Below, piece by piece: positions 22,201 to 34,200 of a stretch of DNA of 64,000 nt. The DNA is from Ascochyta rabiei (Eukaryota > Ascomycota > Dothideomycetes > Pleosporales > Didymellaceae): the NCBI RefSeq assembly GCF_004011695.2, contig NC_082405.1:434001-498000 (forward strand), written 5' to 3'. The position numbers and the translations under genes are program-made. Below the pieces are notes generated by a model. That model was not told where the DNA came from. It made no database searches and saw nothing but the letters and a program-made list of their open reading frames with translations. The number at the start of each line of letters is the position of its first letter. Within the stretch, counting starts at the first letter, position 1.

Positions 22201-25200
22201 TCCTTTCGGCACAACGTTTGCCGCATCCGGTCGAAGGTCTGAAGATACATGGGATTCCTGGACGACCTCAGTGGCCATAGCATTCGGCGCTGGCTCTTCA
22301 ATTGTAATCGGCACAGCGATGGCCTCTTCCGGGACAGCAGGAGGCGTGTTCTCAGCTGGTGTCAAGTCCTCGGAAACACCCTTGCTCTTCTTTGCCTTTT
22401 TCTTTTCTTTCTTTGCTTTCTTGGAAGGAGTGGAGCCTTGCTCGTCTTCTGCGTTCACTCCTATGGGCACTTCAGGAGCTGTCTGTGCAGGAGTGGACTC
22501 CCAGTTTAATTGAGATGCTTCCGGTAACGGTGGAGAGTTGACTTGCATAGGCTGAGCAACATCGCCACTGGTATGCGCTCCAGTTTCTACTTGTTCGGTA
22601 ATAGGACCAACATCAGTGTTTTGGAGTTCAGGGTCTGGAATGGGGACTTCAGGCGACGGCTCAACGAATGGAGGAGGCTGTTGCGCAACAGCATCCTCGA
22701 TCATTGGATCAACCTTGATTTCATCAAGAATCAGTTTAGACTCGACAGACTCTTCCGTGGCGCTCAGTGTGGGCTGGCTGGCCAAGGTTGTGTTCTCGGC
22801 CAGGTCTTTGTCCGTCCTCCCTTTGTTGCTTTTCTTGGAAGACTTCCGGCTGAGTGGCGCCGATGTCTCTTCCTGGGTCACCTCCACCACATACTCCGCC
22901 TGAGGCAGAGCACTTGCGCTGTCCAGGGTCTCTTGCTCTGCAGAAGGAACGGCAGCTTTGAATGACTGTCTGATGACCTCTGGAATATCTGCGGGGAGAT
23001 TTACATATTGTTCTTCCGTTGAAGTCGGTCCTGGCAAAGGCGTGTTGACCGTTTCAGACGTCTCATGCTGTGTTGTGTCCACAGTCTGGCTATTGACAAC
23101 GTCTATAGTGGCAGATACTTCCCTTTCAAACGGAGTTTGCTCAGGCAAAGGCGTGTCTACTGCCACAGATTCGATGACAGGAGCCTCAACGGGCAGACTT
23201 GGTGGTAGCGAAGCTGGCTCAATGGTCTCAGGTCGCTTGTCCTCAAACTCTTCGGCGGCGTCGGGAGCAAGTGATTGTTTCTTTGCTTTCTTGTCCTTCT
23301 TGCTCTTTTTGCTCTTTTTCTGCTCAGCTGACGACTCATTCTCCGCACTGATCTCTCGAGCCTTGATATCGATTGATGCAGAGATGGGCGTATCGGGTGC
23401 TGGTAGTTGTAAGTCCTTGACCTCTTGCTCAACAACAGGCTCGACAATTGGCTCAGCAAGAGGCTCAACAGCAGGCTCAACAGCAGGCTCAACAACGGAT
23501 TCAACAGTGGGCTCAACGACAGGCTCCGGCTCGGACAATCCAGCTTGTGGTGATATCCGAATATCTTGATCGGTAGGCGAAGGCTCGCTGGGCACTGCAG
23601 CAGATTTTGTCTCGGGGCCCTCAGTTGATGCCATAGTCTCAACAACTGATGTCTCTTCTGTCGCTGCTGTATTGCTCTTCTTTCCAGCCTTCTTCTTCTC
23701 CTTCTTGCTGAGCTCGCGGCTGAGCACGAGCCTTTCAAGTTCGGCGGGTTCCAGAGATGGTTCCAGGGGTGTTGATGCTTCGACCGAGATAGGCTCAGAT
23801 ACCGGCTCTTGTTGTGCGTTCTGAACAAGTGTGTCTTGACTGTTTCCTGTGGCGACATCTTCACCCTTCGCAACAGCAGAGTCGATAGTCTCGTTGTCTG
23901 TTGTCTGAGCAGCGCCTGGGGTAGTGTCGATCTCAGCAGGTGCGGGTGCATCAGATAGAATAACTCGGTCCGTTTCTGCGATGATGTTGCCTTCCATAGG
24001 TACAGCAGGATCGAATACAGGACCAGTGGCTCCAACCTCCACCAGAGCAGGGTTTCCAGCCACAGCGACCGACTTCTTATTTTTCTTTTTGCTCCTCTTC
24101 GAAGTAGACGAGGCAAGATCATCATCAGCGGTAGCTGTTTCGATGCCAGTTTGAACGGCTTGCTTGGAACGGTCAGTCTGGGATGATTGTTCGACGATGA
24201 TATTTGTCGGGGGCGGAATAGCAGGCGTAGCTTCAATATCCCTGCTTGCCACAACTGGAATAGGCTCAGTCTCGGTAGTTAGGTGTGAGGGATTTGTTTG
24301 TGGTGCGCGATCGTCCATGGGAACACCAATGTTCCCCGATTCTGTGTCCGCTGGCTCCTGTGTGTGTTCCTGCTGAACAATCGGAACGTCTTCGGCGACA
24401 GGTGTAGCAGTACCGGAAGCCTTCTTGCTCTTCTTTGCGTTCTTCTTGTCTTTTTTTGACACCGATGTAGAGATCTTTTCCTGGACAGCTACATCAGGCG
24501 CCTCGGTTGGAGCGTCCGGGGCAGGGAGTGGGTCGAGTTTCTGCTCTCGCACAGTCGATTGTTGTGGTACCGCATCTTCGACTATATCTTTCCTGACAAC
24601 CTCAGACTGCTCAATAGCTTCGATCGAAGCAGCAGAGGCAGAACCCGCTTCTTGAACTTGACTATGAGAAATGATGTCGAGTGGTCCTTCCGTGACCGGC
24701 ATCTCTACGCCTGACTCTTTCGCTTTCTCGCGCTTTTTCATCTCTTTCTTTGATGGAGTGTGAGCCCAGTCGTCCTCAGCGGACTGAATAGGTTCAATGG
24801 ATGCGTCGGGCATAGGCTGAATCTCCTCTTTCTGTGAAGACCCAACAAGAGCGCTTGTTGGTTCGAAAGCTGGCGCAGAGCTGGCGTCAAGAGGCTGAAT
24901 CTGCTCCGCGACCCGTAGACCCACATCGCTTTTGATAGCTTCAGCCTCAGCTTTTGGCGATTCTTGCAGGGACACCGGAGCAACATCCATCGAGACGTCC
25001 TTTGACTCAACGACAGGCTGGATTACCGGTTCGACAACAGGTTCAACAAGTGGCTCTGCAATAGGTTCAACCGCTTGCGGTGCAATTTCAGGCGCTATTA
25101 TTCCCTTGACTTTCTCGGTGGCCACGCCAGATGTTGCTTCCTCGGCTAGTGTAGCTGCTCTAGACTGCTTCTCGCTCTTCTTCTTCTTTTTCTTGTCTTT

Positions 25201-28200
25201 TTTAGATGAAGTGGGAACTGCTTCAGTCTCTACAGGCACATCCACTTCAGGCTGATTGTCAATTGCAGTTGACCCCGCTTCCATGAGTGTAGGCTTGACA
25301 TCGCGCTCGACGGTAGACTGGACATCTTCCTGCTGTGGCTCAAACTGGGTAGTGAGTTCAGCAGATTGTTCTGGCTCAACTACCTCGGGCGCGAGCGTCT
25401 CTACGTCTTTGGATGATCCCCCGACGATGGTCTCCGGTTGAATGGCGATACTGTTCTCTTCGACTGGCGGCTCAACGACGGGAAGCGACTCTTCTATGGG
25501 CGTTGCAGAGCCTGATTGCTTCTTCGCCTTCTTCGCCTTCTTCTTGCCTTTTTTAGAAAGCGCAGGCTCATCAGTAACTTGCTCTGGTGTGGCATCGACC
25601 GACTGCAGATTCTGTACGTGTGGCTCTATGGTAGCTTTTGAGACGGGAACTGGTGCAAGTTGCTGGTCTTCTGCGGTAGCGGCAGACTCTTGAATGTCCT
25701 CGGCAACATCGACAGCTGGCTCGGCGGTAGGCAACTGTTCTTTGACTTCAGCATTAATGCTAGCTGGAACTTCAGGCTGCATATGGCTCTCAAGAATAGC
25801 TTGGGCTCCTTCAATCTGCGGTGTAGTCAGTGTGTCCAGCGATTCGATGGGGATGCTCGATTCGATCTCTGGGAGAGGTGTTGCGGTGCCAGACTGCCTT
25901 TTGCTTTTCTTGCCCTTCTTTTTGTCCTTCTTGGTAGGTAAGATAGTAGTCTCCTCGAGCAAACTCTCTGGAACTGGAAGTTCGGTCGAAGCCACCACAA
26001 CTCGACTGGCATCATCTGTAGTATGCTCAGTTGCTGGTAGGTCGATAGTGACAAGATCGATCGTCCGAGGCTCAGTGACGAGCTGCTCATTCATATTATC
26101 TGTCATAGCCGCGGGTTTCGAGGTATCTTTCGGTGCTCCAGCAGAAGCTGTGACTTGCTCGGCGATTTGGTCATCTGTAGCCAGCTGAGCATGATCATCA
26201 TTCACAGAAGCGCCAGGTTTCAATACAGCTTCCTCAGGCTCAATGATCGGCTCTTCAGAGGCAGAGGTGCGCTTGCTCTTCTTGTTCTTCTTTTTCGTTG
26301 TGGACTGTGTCGTAGTATCAACATCCTTTTCCTTGGTCGGCTCGATCTGTGCAACGACAATTGATGCGGGCTCGTCGGTGGCATCCTTTTTGTCTTCAGC
26401 GAGTACTATATTGGAAGTCAAGGCCTCAGGTTCTGCCCTGACCTCCTCGACTGTTGGTGCCTGTGGGTGGTCGACTGGCACCAGTGCACTCGGCTCCGCA
26501 AGCGGCTCGGGCTGTGCAACAGATGCAGATTCTGTTGGGTGGACGCGAACTGAAGGCTCGGCAATCGCAGCCTCTCCAGTGAGCTCTTCCATCTTATCCT
26601 GCTCCTTTTCTGTCTCCTGCTGCTCTATGGCAGCATCCAAAAGAGTGACATCGCGCTCTCCATCAGCGCTAAATTCCTTCTCTTCTACAACGTCCACGTC
26701 CTTCGACACAGACATCGTATCATCCAATCCATGCGCACTAGTATCAGCAATTCCAACACTGCCATCGGTGTTGGTCTGGGGATATTGGGCCGGTATCCCT
26801 GAGAAAGTAAGAGGTGTCTCCGAGGTTAAAGGGGGTGATGGAGACGGCTGGGGTTCAGAAACGTTGGCTGCCCGAGTCGCCTCATCCGCTAAAAAAGGAT
26901 CAATCGCGGTCTGTTTTTGTTGCTTTTGGTTTTTCTTTTTGTTTTTCTTGATGGAAGCAGCACCTGTCCAGGCGTCGGCTTCATCATCAAGCATCTGTGC
27001 CAATTTCGGCTCATTAGTAGCTGGAAGGGTAGATGGCGCAGCCTCGGGCGCGAGTTCTTTTACTACTTCCTCTGCAGGAGTTGATGGCTGTGATGTCTCG
27101 CCATCAACTGTAGAAGAACGCTTCGCCTTCTTCGCCTTCTTCTTTTGGGCCTTGGAGAGTAGAGCAGACTCGTCCATTGCGGATTCCTGTACTTCCACAG
27201 ACGTCACAGGCTCAGGCACCTCCACTGGTGCAGGTGGCGGGCGATCATCTGGCACAGCTTCAACTGGCAGGGCGGGACTGCGGGCGATGGTCTCTTGCTT
27301 AGCTTCGACCAACGCTCCGACTGTAGCGGAAGCTGGCGGATCTGCAGCCTGTGTTGGGGGCCCCTCGACATCTGGGCGCTCTGTGATGTCTGTAGAAGCC
27401 TCTAACGGTGTCACGGGCTCGAGCTGTTCAGTATCCACAACAGAAGCGCGCTTAGCCTTCTTCGCCTTCTTCTTGTCCTTCTTTGACATGGTTGCAGAAT
27501 CTTCCTGGACGTCAGCGTCGTTCGTGACTTCAACAACTGATGCTACAGGATCTGTAGGCTGTACTGGTACAGCATCTTCGGCGATCTTGTCCTTGGTAGT
27601 CTCTTCAACAGCAAGCGAAACAGTCGGCGCTTGTTCTTCAGTCGGAGGCACTTCATCAATCTCGCGATCCGAAGTTGAAGGCGAATCAAAAGTAAAGTTG
27701 TTGAGCTCTGCTGTCGGTGTCTCGGTCGGCGTCGCTAGCTCGCTGTTCTCAGTGGTTGATGCACGCTTGTTCTTCTTAGCCTTCTTCTTCTCTGCCTTTG
27801 ACAACGGAACAGCTCTTTCTTCTTGGATGGGGTCTGCTGCAGAGGGTTCGATGGCGGAAGGCTCCAAGGTGGGCGGCTCAGTAGCAATAGGCTCAGAGGC
27901 CGTGAGTACAGTAATCTCTGGCTCAGACACAATTGTAGTCTCGACCTGAACGGGCGCTTCAGAGGATAATTGTCCGACATCAGGAACGCTAGGGACCGAA
28001 GGTGTGACAACCTGCTGCTCATCAAGTAAAAGCTGTCTATCCTCTTCCTTGACAGGTGTGCCAGGAAGTGAGTCCTCCACGATGGAGACACGTTTACCCT
28101 TCTTTGCTTTTTTCTTGTCCTTTTTCGACAGTGGTGCGGCTTCGTCCTGACCTGCCTCCTGCTTTGCAACCTCTTCATTGCGAGACAGCAACGTGTCGTC

Positions 28201-31200
28201 CACTTGCTTGACGTTCGTTTCGATCGACGTTGACCTCTCGGGTGCTGGCTGCTCTGTTTCAGTCAGAAGCGGTTCAGCAATAGCATCCTTGAAGGCTTCT
28301 GGTCTAGCGGTAGCAACGACTGACGCAGCTTCAGACTTGAGTTCCTTGTCCTGCTCCCCAGTAGGCGTGCTGGGAGCAGACAATGCATCCTCAGTGATAG
28401 ATACACGCTTGTTCTTCCTCGCCTTCTTCTTGTCCTTTTTGGAGGGGATAGTTGTATCTTCCGCTGGTGCTTGCTCGATTGGTTGCGCTTCCCCAGGTAC
28501 GACGGGGATCGGTGTTGGTTCAGACGCAGATTCCAGTTCTGCAGCAACGACGGCATCAGGCGTTATTTCGATCGTAGGTACCGTCTCGTTGGTCTGTGTA
28601 TCAGTACTCTCTGGAACTTGCGAAGCCGGAGCTGGGTCATCCTCAAGGGACACAGTCGTCGCCTCCTCTGCCAGTATATCGACTGGTGCAGAAAGCTCAC
28701 TCTCAGCAACGGATGTACGCTTGTCTTTCTTAGCTTTCTTCTTGCTCTTTTTAGAAGTTGCGACCTCCTCAGCGGCCTCTGGCTTCTCCTCGGTAGTAGG
28801 AGTGTCTGTAGCCACCTCTTGCTGTTCATTTACGGGTTCAGAGTTGCTGACTGCTGTGCTTGCGCCAGTAGTTGTATCGTCGGTAGACTCCAAGACTGGC
28901 TCAACAATAGCTGCACTCTGGCTCTCCTGTGGGGCTTCGACGGCGTCGGCGGGATCAGTAGCAACTGAGTCTTTCAAAGCATCTTCGGACACCTGTTTGG
29001 CATCTGCAGATGGCAGCACGGGCTCGCTGATCTCAGTGACTGGGGTCTGAGGCTCAGAGATGGATTCACCCTTCTTGCCCTTCTTTTTCTTCTTGCTCTT
29101 CTTGGAGGTAGTCGTTGTGTCTTTCTCGAGTAGAGGAGTCTCGATAGGCTCCGTGCTTATTGTCGAGTCTGGCAGAGGTACGTCTTCCTCAAGAGAGGGG
29201 TGTTCTGCCACGGTGTCTGCAGCCGGCTCTGGTAATGACTTTTCGAGGGCGGGTGCGGCCTCTTCTGGCATGTCCATTCGAGCGAGCTCATTTGTCTGTA
29301 AGGTCCCTTGCTCTGGTTGCTCCTCAGAGACAATATCGGTGGTGGGAGCAGGCTCGAAAAGTTCAGCAGGTGCCACTTCGGGCTCGAGCTGAGATGGAAT
29401 TCCTTTTTTCTTCTTCTTCTCTTCCTTGTCATTCTTAGAAGGCCCAGAAGGCTCCTGGATTACGACTGACTCTTCAGCAACGATAGCAGATGCATCAGCT
29501 GGTTTGCTGAGTTCTTCTGTTACCACTGCTGGTTCCAAAGCGTCATTTGAGCTGCTCACGCCCACATCAACCGCCATAGATGGCTCGAGAATAGTTGTTG
29601 CTTGTTCAGTGGGGGCAACGGTCACACTGGCATCCTCTGTGAGCATGTCTTCCGCAGGCCACGTATCATCGATAACAGTCTGTTCCTGTTCCGCTGGTTG
29701 AATTGAAGCGCTGGCATCGACGGACGTGGTGGGCTCAGCACTCTTGATCTCTTCCTGTGCTCGCGCAGCCTCCTCGTCTATCTCTTTTTGGGCAGCTTCG
29801 GCTTTTAGTTTTTTCTCGAGCTTTTTTCTCTGAGATTTGTTGAGTCCGGCGAAGGGGTCGACCTCTGCTGTTGCTTCGGCGATGGACTCGATGACTGACT
29901 CCTGAGCGGGTGTGGCGGCAGATTGCAAGGCGAGGTCTGTGGTACGCTTTTCCTCCACATTGTCACGAGCAACCACATCCTGAACAGGTACACCAGCTGT
30001 CGTTGTCTGCTCTGTAGCTGCAACTGCCTCTTCGGTCGCAGGTGCTGGCGTCTGGATTTGCTCTTCGGTAGCATCGTCCGCAGAACGAGGTGCACGGGCT
30101 TCAGATGCAGCCCGTTCGGCATCTCGCTGGTCAGCCTCCGCCTTGAGCTTCCTCTCAAGCTTCTGCCTTTGCTTCTTGTTGAGGCCAGCAAATGGATCGA
30201 CAGGAGTTTTCTCTTCAGCTGATGGCAGTGCTGATTGGCTTAAGGACTCGTCCTGGGCAGATGCATCGACAGCCAAGATGGCCTTCTCACTTGACGCTGC
30301 TTCGGCCGCCTCCACTTGGGCTTCCGTCAATGTTTCCGTAGCAGCTGGTGCTGCCACATCGGTCGAAATCGGTTTTGCGACCGTGGCTTCTTTCAGTGCC
30401 TGTACCTCTTCCGTGGCTGCAGGCGTGCCAGCAGGGACATCTGTAGCAGTTGCAAGACCTTCGATATTGCCTTGAACAGATTCGCTAGCAGTTAGGAGAG
30501 CATCTGCTTCCTTCTCCGCTGCTTCGGCTTTCAACTTCTTTTCAAGCTTTTGCCTCTGCTTCTTGCTAAGACCAGCAAAAGTGTCGACGGCCGGGGCTTC
30601 ATCAACGACTGGTGTTGTTTCGGCTACAGTCTGATCCCCGGCTGTAGGCTGCACATCGCGGGAGGCATTGTCCTGCGTGAATGGCTCGGTGGCTGGTGTT
30701 TGCGCCAAGGTCGATGCTGCTTTGATAGATGCTGGAACCTCGACAGAAGGAATTGACTCTACAACAGGCGATTCTGCAGTGTGCGCTTCTTCGATGGTTG
30801 AAGCCATTTCGGATGGCTTATCCGCCGCAGAAGCAGGATCTTGACTGGGTCCCTCCATAGGCTCAACGACAGACGCAGACACCTTAGATTCTTTCTGAGC
30901 AGCCTCAGCTTTCATCTTTTGTTGCAGCTTCTTCTTCTGCGTCTTGGTAAGTCCTGCGTGAGGGTCAACCGTCGAGACCTTCTCAGCAGTCAATGTTTGT
31001 TCGACCGCTGGCTCCTCTTTAGGTGTCGGCTGCGCGGTATGATGTGGAAGGTCTTCCTGAACGGACTGTTTGATTTCTGAGGTCTCTTCGGCGGCTGGCT
31101 CCTCAATGGGTTCTTGGGCATCCAATGAGGGCAATTCCGCCGTGACGGGCGCTTCCTCTATGACTGCTGCCGCCTCAGACGGCACTTCCGCCGCAGATAT

Positions 31201-34200
31201 AGGATCTTGGCTGGTTTGTTCAACAGACCTAGACTCAGTCAAGGCAGCTGCTTCAGCTTCTTTCTGCGCAGCTTCCGCCTTCAGTTTTTGCTGGAGCTTT
31301 TTCTTCTGCGTCTTGGTAAGGCCAGCGAACGGATCAGCTGCAGGCGCTTCCTGGACCACTTGCATATCTGGAAGAGCGGGCGCATCTTCAGGAACTGACA
31401 TCTCATCAGTTGTCGAGGCATTCTTGTGGGCAGGTGCCAGCTCGACGATGGGTGTCTCTTCAACGACTGGCTCCTGGCGCTCAGGAACCAATGCATCCTG
31501 GGTAGGTATGTACGTGGCAGGATATTTCTCGATGGCCATGGAAAGATTCTCAGTCGGGGCCTCATTCGCAGGTGCTGCCTCCTGAGTGTCTTCCTGTACA
31601 GGCTCAGTTGAAGGCAGAGAAGCTCCTTCTGCCTCCTTCTGTGTGGCCTCAGCCTTGAGCTTCTTCTCGAGCTTCTTGCGCTGGGTTTTAGTAAGACCTG
31701 CAAAGGGATCGATGATAGGCTCCTCCTTGGCAGGTGCCCGATCAATGGCTTGAGTCTCGTGAACTGCAGATTGCTTATCGACGGCACGCCCAGAAACATT
31801 GTGAGGGTCAACGTGAGCAGGTATACTTGCTGTGAGCGGCTCTTCGACAGCAGATGCGGTTTCGATAGGTATATCTGCAACAGGTGTTATTACCTCGACC
31901 TCCTCCCTGGCAGGCTCAGTTGTGTTGGGTGTGTGCTCAAAGGCCGGTTCCAAGGTATCACGAGTGATTACATCCTGGATGGGTAGTCCTACAGTTGGTA
32001 CTTTTTCAATACCCGATGCATCGTTGTTGAGGGTTTCTGCAACGTGTTCCTTCTTCAGAACATCTTTCTTGACAGGCTCCGTTGCTGACAAAGCGGAATC
32101 GACTTCTATAACGACGGGTGGCTCTTCGGTGGCAGGTGTGCTTGGCTCTGTGTCCACCGCTTTGCCCTTCTTGCTCTTATTTTTCTTACTCTTCTTCGAT
32201 TTCACGACGGACTCATTATGGGCTACCGCGGCACCAGCGACAGTTTGGTCTTTGGTCGTATTCACGAGCTCTCGTCCGGCAGGGTCGGTCTGTTCGGACT
32301 CAAAGAGCTGGGCATCTTGTGGTTCGGACGCTAGCTCAGCGTATGAAGCTTCGCGATCCTCAAACTCTTCAGGCAAAGGAACGTTGGCTGGCTCGGGCAA
32401 TGCTTGCTCAACTGCTGCAGTTTCAGGCGGTGGGAGCTCCTTTTCCGTTGTATCATCAGGCAGAGGAACATCGACAGGGTCAAGCAGTGCTTGATCAGCT
32501 AGAGCTAAATCGCCGATAGATGGTTCGCCAGACGTCTTGATGTCGATAGAGCGGGGCTCAGGGACGAGCTCGGATCGGTCAGCTTCGACAGGCAAAGCAA
32601 CAGATTCGGCCTCCAGGGTTGGCGTGCTTGACTCGTCCGCTGATTTACCCTTCTTGCCCTTCTTCTTTTTCTTATCCTTTTTGGACGTGGAGGCAGACAG
32701 TACTACTGTCTCGTCTTCCATGGCAGGTCTGGGTTCCACAAGCTGCGACTCGTTGACAACCTGTGGCGCTTCAACCTCCGCTGGCGCTGCGGTAGCTGCA
32801 TCCTCGACCTCATACGAGACAGCTTGTGTATTTGCTGTAGGTGAAGTAGCGCCAGGAGCTGGCTGAACAACTTCTGTTGCCTCCACAGGCTCTTGGGCAG
32901 GAACAAGCTCGGCGGGGATAGCCTCAGAAGTTTGCTCAGCCGCAGTGGACTTTGCAACAGTTTGGGGCTCTTCGAGGATTGCACAAGCCTCCTCGATAGG
33001 CGTTTCGGTGCCCTTGCCCTTCTTCTTTTTCTTCTTCTTGTCTTTCTTGGAGAGCACAGCAACTTCGTCATCGATAGCAGGAGTGTCCGTTGGCAGCGCA
33101 GTGTCAGCCAACTCCAGTGGGTTCTCTTTCTCTAGAAGTGTTGAGGCATGGTCCAGTGGCTCGCCTTCCAACCAAGCGTCAGTCTCAATGTTAGCCTCAG
33201 CTGGCTCGAGGGGTGTAGCGAGGTCCCTTGGTGTTTCGGTAGACTTCTCAATGACTGGTGTGGACTCAGGATGCTCAATCGTCAATTCTGCTGTATCTTC
33301 GATCTCGTCTTGGACGTCTGGTAGCGGTACTGAGGCCGGGTCGATCATGTTGTCAGCCGGTATATCGACATCCTTTGACAAGTCCGCTGGCTCCTGAGAA
33401 CTCGAAATGGGCTCTGTCGTACGTGCCATAGGTTCAGCGACGGACTCAAGCGCAGACTCAACCTGTACCTCTGGGGTCTGAATACCGCTCTTGCTCTTCT
33501 TGCCTTTCTTACCCTTCTTCTTAGGCGTGTAGCCCCAGTCCTCTTCAGCCACCACAGCTGCAGGCGTAGGGGTTTCGGTGGACTGTTCGGAAAGAGGTTG
33601 AGCGAGCTGATCATTCTGAGTCTCTGTATCGGCAAGCGCAAGTTCGACGGGAGCTTGTTCGGTTTGCGACAGATCGCGTTCATCGTCCTGGGTATCTGGC
33701 GGCAAAGGCACCGCGGCGGCATCCATTGGACTCGCGTGTTGCCTTGTCTCGTCTGCAATCCCAAGTCCTGATTGTGCACTGGACTCAGCGACAACGGGAG
33801 CTGAAGCTGGTACATCTTCGACGATAGAATCTCGCTGCGCCTCTCCAGTAGGGCTCGACGGTCGTGTGTCGACAGGAGTCGAAGGTTGCGTGCTCTCATA
33901 CTTGCTCTTCTTCCCCTTTTTGGACTTCTTCTTGCTTAAAACAGGCGCAACTACCTCTTCAATGACGGAAACGGCTGCTACCTCCTCATCTTTTGGCACG
34001 ACAGCATCGTGAATGTCAATCGTCGGCTCGACTCCAGGCACATCAGCAATGATCTCCCGTATGCTTGGGACTAGCTCGACTTCGGTAGTCTGCTGTGCTT
34101 TCTGCTTGTTTACAGAGTCGTCTGCTACCTTACGAGGCTCAATGAATACGTCTCCGGTGTGCTCTTTGGTGAGTGGCGTATCCTCAAGCGTGAAGTCGCG

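Noticed and set aside
29760..31720. CRISPR-like or transposon-like array
   Set aside because: The regular spacing comes from protein-level repeats within one reading frame; DNA of the units is too divergent and spacers are coding.
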